64,000 nucleotides of DNA, taken from Isoetes taiwanensis (Eukaryota; Streptophyta; Lycopodiopsida; Isoetales; Isoetaceae). Positions 53,763 through 64,000 of this stretch are shown one piece after another. Below the pieces are notes generated by a model. That model had not been told where the DNA came from. It made no database searches and saw only the letters and a list, made by a program, of their open reading frames with translations. Positions within the stretch are counted from its first letter, which is position 1, and every line of letters begins with the position of its first letter. The position numbers were made by a program, and so were the translations under genes. Location of the stretch: assembly GCA_021234155.1 (NCBI GenBank), contig JAJEKV010000056.1:5702932-5766931 (forward strand), given 5' to 3'.

Positions 53763-54458
53763 GTAGAGTCGGGAGACACGTGTCGAAAGATCGTGGCGAT
53801 GGAGAATCTCAAGAGACGACCGCACCAAGATGCGTGAGAGTTCTGGCGGGAGAATAAAACTTTAATGGCGGGCCGGTATTAACCCTGGCAGCTTGTCGAA
53901 ATATTAAAAAAGAGGAGTCGAAAAGTTTGCAGGTACAAAAATATCAGTGGGGAATGATTACGGAATATCTGTGAGGTGACCTTTCGTGAACAGCTGCTAG
54001 GGTTGGTATTCGCCTATAAATTGGAAGTTGGGTTCGTCGAGAAGAACCAAAATTCGTGAAGATGGAGAACTCTGATAACAGCGGTCCGGTGAGCTTCCGC
54101 GACTGGATTACATGCAAGATGGACGACGCCGATGCGTGGCGTCGAGGAATCGCCGGATCCCTATGGATCCTTGGTTGGAGGTACCGGCCAACCCGGAGAT
54201 AAACTTCGATGCGCCGGAGGTGATTGTTCACCGGAGTGGTCGCACTGTGGGGCTTCCGCATCCTCCGAGGGAGTGCCCCCGAGTAAAGGGCGAAGCGATA
54301 GCGACATGATAGGGTTTTCCCAATTTTTGTTTAGTTTAGGACTTTTCGGAAAAATCCCACCGGCCAATTGTAGCCTTCAGGGCAATTTTGTACATAATAG
54401 AAAAGTGTTTCTCATAAATTTGTACAAGTGGTATCTTGTTGTAAATTTTGTTCTTGAG

Positions 54459-55784
54459 CTAAGGATCTTTGCGGGGGTTTGAAATTTCTTGAGTCGAAAT
54501 CCATTGACTAATGTAGGAAATGGAGTGCCATCCAATTCTTGTAATTGTAAAACTCCGGGATGTGGTATCTCGAAATTTTGTATGGTCCCCATCCATCCGA
54601 GCTTGAGTTTGCCGGGGATGTTGTTGATATCTCGAGTCGTAAAGAAGAACTAAGTCGCCAATTTGAAAAGTTTTGTTTTTGATGTGTTTGTCATGCCATT
54701 GTTTTTGTAGTTGTTTGCCTTGTTGAAGTCTAAGAAAAGCATCTCTTCGAAGTTCATCCAGTTGTTCCAGTTGATAAACTCGTTCTTGCAAAGTCTGGCG
54801 ATGGATTATGGTCTGCATTTGCTAAGCGAAATTTGAGTGAGGGTAAAATGAACTCAAAAGGCATAAGAGCCTCTTGGCCATACACAAGTCGAAAAGGTGT
54901 TTGACCAGTTGCTATTTTGTATGTTGTATTGTAAGCCCATAAAACTGTAGGTAACTTATCTTGCCAATCTTTTCTTGTAGGATCACAAATCTTCTTCAAA
55001 ATGTGGATAAGCACCTTGTTTGTGCTTTCAGCCAAGCCATTACCACGGGGATAGTAAGGCGTGCTTTTTCTGTGATGAATGTGCAGATAGTTAGTGAGTT
55101 CAGCAATAGTGTGATTGATGAAATGAACTCCACGATCACTAACTAATTCTAAGGGACATCCAAATCGCGTGATGATGTTCTTGTAGAGAACCTTAGCTGT
55201 GCTAGCAGCCGTGTTGTCAGGTAGAGCACACGCTTCAGCCCATTTGGTTGCATAGTCCGTGAAGACTAGAATGTAGCGTGCCCTAGTGTTGATTGCAGGT
55301 GGGTCCATGGGACCAACAAAATCCATACCCCATTTGGCAAAGGGGAGAGGCGTGGCTATTGGCGTGGAGCGCGGGCGTCACGGGCCGTGGGTCTACCAAG
55401 CCTCTGACAAACATCACACGTGCGTGTGTATTTGTGAGCATCTTTGAAAAGCGTGGGCCAGTAATACCCAGCAAGGAGGAGTTTCCTTGCCGTGTTGTCT
55501 CCGCTGAAATGACCACTGCCAAGTCCTTCGTGGGCTTGTTTGACTAGATCGGGGACTTCGTGGAGGAAGAACACATCGTCGAGACACATTGTCTTTGCCA
55601 CATTTATAGAGATGGCCAGCAACCATCGTATAATCTCGTGCCAGCGAAGGAATTGTTGTTTATCGCGAAGTTGTCTTTCCGGAGAGAGCGTGGGGTCACT
55701 TGGCGGGAGTGCTCCGTGAGGAGAAAGCGTTGATAGTCGTGGTACCAATGAGGCGTGGCGGTGACCACCGAGAACGTTGAGCAT
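54459..55784 (-). pseudogene. Integrase, Ty3/gypsy type, frameshifted
   Basis: The N-terminal zinc domain is at 55784-55356: HEGLGSGHFSGDNTARKLLL, then YYWPTLFKDAHKYTRTCDVC (H-x6-H ... C-x2-C). The catalytic core is at 55326-54754: MDFVGPM, VFTDYATKWAEA (first Asp), LVSDRGVHFIN (second Asp), PYYPRGNGLAESTNK (Glu, with the usual 35-residue spacing), and WAYNTTYKIATGQTPFRLVYG. The C-terminal part (54818-54459) has WHDKHIKNKTFQIGDLVLLY, the GPY/F-like fold start, with no chromodomain after it. All catalytic residues are present, but the three parts are in different frames. It would insert cDNA with 5-bp staggered cuts, consistent with the GAGAG duplication. Confidence 0.85.
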
Positions 55785-55785
55785 C

Positions 55786-57000
55786 CTAAGGGCATCGTGA
55801 ACTCCTTCCGGGGATCATCCGTGTGTATCGTGAAAGATAGTCGGGACCCGTGTGAGCGCGTCCCGGCTTGTGAATAATTTCAAAAGGGGCAAACTCTTGC
55901 AATATCAATATCCATCGAGCAATTCGGCCCGTGGGGTTTGGCTTATTGATTAAATATAGAAGAGCTTGATGATCCACATAAAAGCGAATTTGACTACCAA
56001 GAAGATAGTGTCGAAAGCGTTGTACACAAAAGATAAGGCCAAGGGCTTCCCTTTCCGTGGCCGAATAGTTGCGCTCAGCAGGATTGAGTTTTCTGCTGGC
56101 GTATCTGATGGGCTTGTCCTGATTTGGTGCATACTCTTGAGCTAGAACAGCTCCAATCGCAAAGCCTGAAACATCAACATGGACATGGAATGGTTTGTCC
56201 CATTGAGGTGGTACTAGCACGGGGGCTTCTGTGAGCTTGACTTTGAGTTCTTTAAAAGCTTGATTTGCATCAGATGTCCAAGTCCATGTGTATGGATTTC
56301 CAGTCAGTTTGTGAATTGGATCGGCAGTCGGTGCCAATTCTGGAATAAAGGTGGCATAGAAGTTGACTTTGCCAAGAAAGGAACGTGTGTCCTTGATGTT
56401 CGCAGGTGGATATGCTCTGATGACACAGCTGATTTTGGTTGGGTCCGTTGTAATGCCGTGTCGACTCACGACATGTCCCAGAAGTACACCCGAGGTGACA
56501 CAGAAGGTGCACTTTTCCGGATTGAGGCTAATTCCAGATTCATCACAGCGTTGAAAAACTAGTTCAAGTTTTACCAAATGGTCCATAACGTGGGTGTAAG
56601 TGGAGAAGTCATCCTGAAAGACTTGCAGAAAGGGATGAACTTGCATGTACTCTTGAAAAACAGCAAGCATAATGCGTTGAAATGTGGATGGTGAGTTTGA
56701 CAATCCAAAAGGAACGACTTTGTAAGCAAAGGTACCCCATGGAGTAGTGAAGGTAGTCTTTAGTTGATCTTCTTCTCGAATGGATATTTGATTATAACCC
56801 GAAGCCGTCCATGAAGGAGTACATCTAGGTGGCCTGCTACATCTTCCAACACTTGATCCGTGAAGGGGAGAGGGAAATGATCCCTTTCCGGTGGCTTGAT
56901 TGAGTTTTCTATAATCCACACAAACGCCAATTTTTCCATTATGTTTGAGGGCAATAACAATAGGACTTACCCATTCTCAATGTTTGACCTCGTAGATAAG
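55786..57000 (-). pseudogene. Reverse transcriptase and RNase H, frameshifted at the start
   Basis: The frame 56919-55786 (377 aa) begins MDYRKLNQATGK. The following block DHFPLPFTDQVLEDVAGH and then YSFMDGF (catalytic Asp of motif A) are in other frames, showing two indels near 56880-56800, before GYNQISIREEDQLKTTFTTP. Next come FAYKVVPFGLSNSPSTFQR and VFQDDFSTYTHVMDHL (catalytic DD; Gln replaces the usual Met), then GHVVSRHGI and FLGKVNFYATFIP. RNase H follows: HVHVDVSGFAIGAVLAQE (Asp), NYSATEREALGLIFCVQRF (Glu), FYVDHQALLYLINKP (Asp), and it ends GPDYLSR. The order and spacing are those of plant Ty3/gypsy elements. Confidence 0.88.
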
Positions 57001-58338
57001 TCCAAATCAAAAAGCTTGTCAAGTTCGGCTTTAACCTTTTCACGGTAGTTTGGGTTAAGCCCGATCGCTTGTCGTTGCTAGATGGGTCTAGCATCGGCTT
57101 GGTGGGAATCGGCAGTTGTCCCAATTCTTTCTTGATACCTCGGAGGTCTTTGTAGCTCCAAGCAAAGATGTGCTTGAAACGCTTTGAATAAGCGCAATGG
57201 CTTGCTCCCCACGAATCTTTGGCGTGAGGTCGCGTGCCAATCGGATTGGTTGATTTGTTCCAATATCAATTATGTCTACCGCAGGAGTTTGAATGTGTGG
57301 AATGACTTGATCATCCCGAGCGGTGTGGGCTGGCTCCGCAGTGCGACGAGGATGTTCATGTTGACCAATTTTGAAAAATAGTGGCGTGCCACTAGGAGTT
57401 GGTGTGGTGTCTTCTTGAGCGGAGGAGGAGCTGGGGGTACCGCCTCCTCATGTGGAACCAATGTGACGTTGTTACAAGGTGTCAAATAGGGGTCAACCAG
57501 TTGCTATGCCTTTATCAATATCCATGTCTTCCCATGGTTGATTGTATTACGGGTAAGCCGTGAGTGGCAAACCCTTGGCTTGTAACCCGATAGGTGTTGC
57601 AAACTTGTTCGAGTCACCGTCGATTCGGCGTGATCTACAGAAATGATCCGCCCCGTGGTCGATCCATCGTGGCGATGAGCTTGCCATCCGTGATAACAAG
57701 TTGATCTGTGGCCCGGTGGTGAATGCTTTTAGCTTGTCTCAAAAAGGGTCGATCCTACTAACATTTCATAATCTCCTGATCTTCTCCTGCTCTCCAAACA
57801 CCGAATTCCATGGTAAATTGTAGATCTCCAATATTGACCGGTATTGGTTGTGTAACTCCTTGTGGTCGCGTGATATATGGCCATTCGCAAAGCTTGATGT
57901 CATAAAGGCGGCGTATGGAGCTCCCTTATGCCCAATTGTCGTCGAGATTATCGTAATAAGATTGATCTAGCGTGCCACCATCGATCGAACATGGTGAACG
58001 ACCTTTTTATTGCGTGTGCATGCACCGTGGGTGTTGATGTGGCGACTGCATTAACAGGTAATCTGAGGTTTTGTAAAATGTGCTCGTAGTCTTTGGACAT
58101 AGTTGGAGGATAGTCGTAAAGGTCAGAGGAATTTTTGATTTTAGCAAGTTCTTGTTGAAGTTCGGAGGGATTGCGTAGTTGTGGTGGATCCGTGGGTTGT
58201 TGTTGCTCGGCAATAGATGTCGCTACATTGTTGAGGAGGTCGACTTCAGCAGCAATGTTGAGTGGTGGTGTTGCGGATGTCGTGGCATTAAGTGGTCGTG
58301 GCTCCCGTCGTGTGGTAGCATTGACGGACTTGAGTGCC
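57001..58338 (-). pseudogene. Protease and RT N-terminal region, heavily frameshifted
   Basis: No single long frame covers it. Fragments such as VNIGDLQFTMEFGVWRAG and, near 57690, RPFLRQAKAF-like sequence suggest a retropepsin fold (the GRPFL-like motif near its end). A clean D-T/S-G active site was not found. 57080-57270 contains RTTADSHQADAR-type pre-RT sequence. The assignment to protease rests on position between the zinc knuckles and RT. Confidence 0.4.
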
Positions 58339-59199
58339 TTACCTTCGCGCGCGTTCGATGAGTTGAAGCGACTTTTTGCGAAGTTTAGGTTGAACATGAG
58401 GAAGTAGTTGATCCAGATTGGGTGCAAAATGAACAGATTTGGTTGATGGCTCAGCTGGTACAGAATCGGCTGCAAAAACTTGGTGCACGGGGTGCTTATG
58501 GCGTGGGGAATGAGGGAGAACCTCAATCCAGTTGGAGGATTCAAGGCTGGTGTTGATTGCATGGTAAATTTCTTCTTGGAGTTGATCATCCAATTGTTTT
58601 TGAGTTGTTTGCTGTTGGCGTGGTTGTTGTTGTGGTGGCCGTGGTGGCCGTTTGAGCACTGGGCGTGGGCCTTGCCTTCCCTTGGCTTCCCATACTTGAA
58701 AAGGTGTAAGACGCACTGTCGTGGTTTGATTGGTGCCAGGAATTTGTATTTGAACTTGAGGAAGTTGAGGACAATCTGCAGACTGATGACCCCATTGGTC
58801 ACAGTTGAAACATTGGGACTTGCTTGGATCAAAAGTGGAACGAGGAGGTCCACGTTGTGGTTGCTGTTGTTGCTGGGGTTGTTGTTGTTGTCGTGGCTGT
58901 GCCTGTGTCTGTGGTTGAGTTTGCGTGGGTACCTTCTGCACTTGGTGAACAAGACGATGTCGATACGGATTTGGTCGTGGATTTGTACATTCTTCAGTGG
59001 TGTGGTTCTGCATGTTGCAGCGTTTGCAATGGATCATGCTATCCACAGAGTTACACTCATTCGCCAGATGTCCTGAGTACTGGCAAATAGTACACCAAAT
59101 GTTATTTCTTGGGGGAACTGCCGTGGAAGCGGTCGGTCTTGCGGGTGTAGCCGAGGGAAATGGGAGTATCGTGGGTTTGATCACCGCGTGAGGAAACAT
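58339..59199 (-). CDS. Gag nucleocapsid part with three zinc knuckles
   Basis: 286 aa, uninterrupted. It has three CX2CX4HX4C knuckles: CTICQYSGHLANEC (about residues 36-49), CKRCNMQNHTTEEC (58-71) and, after a Gln-rich stretch, CFNCDQWGHQSADC (about 131-144). The rest is Pro/Gln-rich and basic. Knuckles bind the element RNA during packaging. Most plant Ty3/gypsy Gags have one or two knuckles; three, with the third about 60 residues away, is less usual. It is probably continuous with the capsid ORF at 59218 in the parent element; the break is at 59200-59217. Confidence 0.85.
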   Translation of the reverse strand: MFPHAVIKPTILPFPSATPARPTASTAVPPRNNIWCTICQYSGHLANECNSVDSMIHCKRCNMQNHTTEECTNPRPNPYRHRLVHQVQKVPTQTQPQTQAQPRQQQQPQQQQQPQRGPPRSTFDPSKSQCFNCDQWGHQSADCPQLPQVQIQIPGTNQTTTVRLTPFQVWEAKGRQGPRPVLKRPPRPPQQQPRQQQTTQKQLDDQLQEEIYHAINTSLESSNWIEVLPHSPRHKHPVHQVFAADSVPAEPSTKSVHFAPNLDQLLPHVQPKLRKKSLQLIERARR

Positions 59200-59217
59200 G
59201 AACAGTGATTGACTAAT

Positions 59218-59910
59218 TCAATGGCTTCTTGTAATGTCTTGGGGCGCAAATACTCGGTCATAAATCGGATGTGAGAGGGTAAGCCTTGAAGAAACCACAC
59301 TAGAATTTGGCTTGGGGTTGGAAATTCCTTCAACTTGTTGACTAAGATCTGCGCAATCGATGCGCAAAGTCTCGAGCGATTCTCCTGGGTTTCGCTTGAG
59401 TGTGTTGAGGTCGTTCAGCAGTTGTTGATCATCCGCAAGGGTGCCGTAATGGGAAAGAAAAGAGGTCTTCATGTGTATCCAATCTTGTTTCCAAAGTGGC
59501 TTTTGTTTGCCATCAGCCATTAGGTAGGGTGCTCCACGCAGTGTCGTCGAAAAGATGTGGAATTTTAGTTTTGGATCGGAGTGACCATTGAGATCTGCAA
59601 GTGACTCAAATTCATCCATGTGAGCCCTGAGCACTCGGTCTATGTGTTTACCTTTATCATTTCCAAAGAGTGGATATTGGAGTTTTAAAGCATGTGTAGA
59701 GCCTACGCATGAATGGGTGTTTGCATTTGTGGAAAAGAAAAGACGATAGGTGTTGGTTGCTTTGCATAGGTACCAAACCGGCATAGGTTGTGTGAGATTA
59801 GTAAAAAGAGGTACTGAAGCGGTTGTAGTAGTGGGAACAAAGGTTGTGGATGGCATGAACAAATGCGGTGGGGAACCGTTAAAGGAACGAACTGGTAGGG
59901 GAATTGACAA
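59218..59910 (-). CDS. Gag capsid part
   Basis: 230 aa. After a Thr/Pro-rich leader it reads YPLFGNDKGKHIDRVLRAHM, DEFESLADLNGHSDPKLKFH, FSTTLRGAPYLMADG, WKQDWIHMKTSFLSHYG and LNTLKRNPGESLETLRIDCA. This is the retrotransposon Gag fold (ALKFPxFxG...F...L...A..W; ...F...F...L..L.Q...ESLxxYxxRF). It forms the particle shell. It ends in a frame change (HPIYDRVFAPQDITRSH) just before the zinc-knuckle ORF. Confidence 0.75.
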   Translation of the reverse strand: MSIPLPVRSFNGSPPHLFMPSTTFVPTTTTASVPLFTNLTQPMPVWYLCKATNTYRLFFSTNANTHSCVGSTHALKLQYPLFGNDKGKHIDRVLRAHMDEFESLADLNGHSDPKLKFHIFSTTLRGAPYLMADGKQKPLWKQDWIHMKTSFLSHYGTLADDQQLLNDLNTLKRNPGESLETLRIDCADLSQQVEGISNPKPNSSVVSSRLTLSHPIYDRVFAPQDITRSH

Positions 59911-60318
59911 AGGTGGAAGCGGTGGTACCGGGTTCCTAAAGAAAGATTACCAATAGAGAAAACATTTTGCGGATGTTCCGCAGAAAATTGCGGTGGTTAC
60001 GTCGGATCTTGAGTTGGGGATTCCGTGGAGTAAATTCAAAGGGCTGTGGTCAAAGCCTCGCATGATAATGGCGAAACAGGAACGGAACAATGGCGACCTT
60101 CCACGAGGGAGGTCGGTCCGAAAGTTGTCGTGGTGTAGGTGGAACGATTGTGCGCCTCGCATTAACGTAGAAGACAAATAACCGGAGTGTATGTGGACAT
60201 ATTCCAGCGGGGGCGTCAGCGCGGTTCATGGCGGCGGCGCCTTGACTCCATCCGTGTTGAATATCGTCGGGAGTAAAGAAGGGATTGAACATGGTATCAA
60301 TACAGCTTTCAGAAGTGA

Positions 60319-60336
60319 GCCCGGCAACAGGCGCCA
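60319..60336 (-). other. Primer-binding site, tRNA-Asp-like
   Basis: On the minus strand TGGCGCCTGTTGCCGGGC follows the 5' LTR after one base. Plant tRNA-Asp-primed elements have TGGCGCCGTTGCCGGGG, so the match is strong with one inserted or changed base. Confidence 0.75.
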
Positions 60337-60337
60337 G

Positions 60338-60952
60338 TGTTTGGGGTCCGGGCTCGGGATCGCCTGAGGGACAGATCTCTGTGAGATCCTTGAAGTCCGG
60401 CAGGGTAAATCCTGAGGCACTCTTGTCACGCGGGATTTTTGCTAACAGAGGAAAGAACAAGAAAAACTCAGATAAAACAGCAATTGCAATACACAATGAA
60501 ACACACAAGACACTTGTGGAGAACACGGCAATCCATTGATCAAAACAAGTGTACAATGAAGGCTCAAAAGAGCGCATTACAAAGCGCACCAAAGATGTCA
60601 TATGCGCTCAGTAGTGACACAAAAAAACACTCTGAACCCTTTTTTTGAAGGAGCAAAAATGCTACAATATATAGGAACACGGAGTGGCCTACGGGCCTGA
60701 ATCTGATCCTCATCATGACAACGCGTGCTCCACTACTTGGGCACTCGAACAGGAATCTGAGCTGTCCGCGACCGTGCTAACAGACAAGTAGTGGCCCGCC
60801 GTGGGTCCTACCTTTGGGTCTTCTGCTTCTTGGAGGAGCTTTGACCCGCCGTGGCGCCTTGTGGATCCCTCTTCTTGGACACCGTGGCCAGTGGGGCCTC
60901 GCCCTCATGCAGCAAGTATAGACCTGTGTGTCTGCCAGGCACAGGGCTAACA
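60338..60952 (-). repeat. LTR (element 5' LTR), 615 bp
   Basis: Same termini as the left copy. On the minus strand it would hold the promoter: a TATATATT core at 60667-60674. It is followed on the plus strand by the right target duplication GAGAG (60953-60957). Confidence 0.9.
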
Positions 60953-61895
60953 GAGAGCAGCAGAAAGGTGAATTGAATCTGCATCCAACCTATGAACCAA
61001 GAGCATTTCTTGATTTCTGGCGAATGGATGCTAACAAATGTGAGATCAGATGTGATGGATGAACTCTCATTCGCTATTTAGAATACATAGATATCCGTTC
61101 ATTATTGTGCGAAATATGAGCTGCTATGGGACAGTTTAGAGCATTCTGTCATCAACTAGAACTGAGCAGTGGTGCCCAATATAGAAGGTAGGTTGTATTG
61201 TGAGACCATCTTTGTCAAAGCTTATCAGGTTCCAAACCAGTGGCCTTTAATAAAGTACTCAATATATTATGAGATCTCTGCGCACACAACATAGATTGGA
61301 GCATACGCAGATAGGATTCATCTCATTCTTCATGAGTATATGAGGAATAAAGTAGAGCCAAGAACATGGTTCTCGTGGCGTTTATTTGAGGGTCGCTAAA
61401 GGACAGCTCAACAGAATCATGAACAGTCATTCTGAACAAAGGAAAAAATATTTTGATATTTCTCCTACTGTTGGAGTATTGAGCCTCCTAATTTTCATCA
61501 TCTAGGATTTTAGATTAAAGTTTGGTTTGAAATATGCCGTCTCTATGTAGCATTCTTATTTGCCTCTAGCTGCATATGATTACCTTTATTTTCACTGGCT
61601 TGATAGAGTAAAGATCCAAGGCAGTTTCCTGAAGATGTTGATAAGGGTTTAGCTCCTCCCTCTCTCCCTCCCTTGGAGCACCTCCTTTGGAGGGAACTCT
61701 TGGTTTTTGTGACTTGCTGTTTGTAGGACACCTGTGTTCAATTGGATTGCTTAGTTACTCTAACTTGGAAAGTTGAACATGCAAACCTTTCAATGGCATA
61801 ATGTTCCGCATGACTTAAATTCCAATGACTGGTCAGGCTGTGCAATATTCATATTCTAGTCGTTAAATGTTTCTTTGATGCATTGCTTTTGCCAG
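60953..61895 (+). other. Right part of the FY-copy intron
   Basis: AT-rich, with no coding motif. It ends in a pyrimidine-rich run and GCCAG acceptor at 61891-61895. Together with 49621-49955 it makes up about 1.3 kb of pre-insertion intron. Confidence 0.55.
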
Positions 61896-62118
61896 GCATG
61901 AAGTGCTCCAAGCAGAGATATCAAATGCCCATGAAAGCAGTGTCTGGGACTTAGCTTGGCATCCCATGGGCCATATTCTTTGCAGGTATGCTATCTGGTT
62001 TGCATATATGCCATGGTGCATATACATTCTGACAAGTTTGTTACTTTCAAGTGGGAGTAATGACCACACTACAAATTTCTGGTGTAGAAATCGTCCTGGT
62101 GACGCTCATCGTGACAAA
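61896..62118 (+). pseudogene. FY: FY/WDR33-like WD40 exons, ending in a fusion to KARI
   Basis: Exon 61896-61985 (acceptor GCCAG, donor GTATGC) reads [20 protein letters not shown] then WHPMGHILC. The next exon starts at 62052 after TTTCAAG with a split Ser codon (AG|T) and reads [20 protein letters not shown] then RDK. In FY/WDR33 this is [38 protein letters not shown], so the match is close and both introns fall in phase. After RDK, at about 62118, the exon does not continue into FY sequence but into WGSQ of ketol-acid reductoisomerase, in the same frame. Only two to three of the seven blades are present. Confidence 0.85.

Positions 62119-64000
<1,882 letters not shown>

Larger units (their letters stand above)
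49961..60952 (-). mobile_element. Complete Ty3/gypsy LTR retrotransposon, 10,992 bp
   Basis: It is bounded by LTRs of 609 and 615 bp with TGTT/AACA-type ends and a GAGAG duplication. On the minus strand the order is 5' LTR, PBS, Gag, (protease), RT, RNase H, integrase, two extra ORFs, PPT, 3' LTR. Integrase after RT makes it Ty3/gypsy. VFQDDF in place of the usual VFMDDF and the tRNA-Asp-like PBS suggest the plant Athila/Tat (OTA) side rather than chromoviruses. No chromodomain or second RNase H was found. Pol is broken by several frameshifts. It sits in what was an intron of an FY-like gene, in antisense orientation to it. Confidence 0.9.

Noticed and set aside
53574-53828. Lys-run ORFs near the poly-T
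   Set aside because: Generated by the homopolymer at 53735-53762.

Overview
The window is nuclear DNA of a land plant. It holds intron-containing copies of plant genes (plastid-type ketol-acid reductoisomerase, the FY/WDR33 polyadenylation factor, a class 3 lipase, an RCC1 protein), a calmodulin-like gene, and plant-type Ty3/gypsy, LINE, CACTA and hAT elements. The low gene density, the AT-rich spacers and the layers of nested insertions suggest a large, repeat-rich genome such as a fern, lycophyte or gymnosperm. The species cannot be fixed from the sequence. Only one convincingly intact host gene is visible: a four-EF-hand calmodulin-like protein on the minus strand at 36940-37431.

Region by region: 1-3105 (-) is a spliced gene of unknown function running off the left edge, with five phase-consistent exon junctions and a decayed coiled-coil part upstream. 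3348-6461 holds two tandem copies of a 1.5-kb LTR, the second followed by an initiator-tRNA primer-binding site. 7044-7982 (+) encodes a basic/acidic-tailed protein ending in a histone H3 fold, placed where an LTR element normally has gag. It is followed by transposon-type coding remnants, one carrying a 540-bp CACTA-type MITE. A Ty3/gypsy reverse transcriptase is split by about 3.6 kb (11386-11450 and 15043-15125). 17180-19110 (-) holds exons of an unidentified gene next to a hAT transposase remnant. An RCC1 fragment and a class 3 lipase pseudogene lie at 21-24 kb. 25.5-29.7 kb is a patchwork of LINE 3' ends, microsatellites and a 1.1-kb tandem duplication. 31039-31587 (+) is an unrecognised ORF. 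32036-36040 (-) is a nearly full-length LINE with ORF1 and a damaged ORF2.

From 38.2 to 39.6 kb there are two tandem TIR elements. From 39.6 to 47.5 kb there is a large, rearranged inverted/direct repeat block whose arms date a CACTA MITE and a LINE-tail insertion by the empty site in the opposite arm. 47532-49030 is a 5'-truncated LINE. 49961-60952 (-) is a complete 11-kb Ty3/gypsy element (LTRs, 5-bp target duplication GAGAG, PBS, PPT, Gag with three zinc knuckles, RT-RNase H, integrase, two extra 3' ORFs) inserted in an intron between exons of an FY-like gene copy. That FY copy (49549-49620, 61896-62118) passes in frame, inside a single exon, into a ketol-acid reductoisomerase copy (62119 to the window end), making a chimeric gene or pseudogene.

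Caution: the two LTRs of the 11-kb element differ largely by 1-4 base indels, many in short homopolymers. Part of the frameshifting seen here may therefore be assembly error, which lowers confidence in some pseudogene calls.
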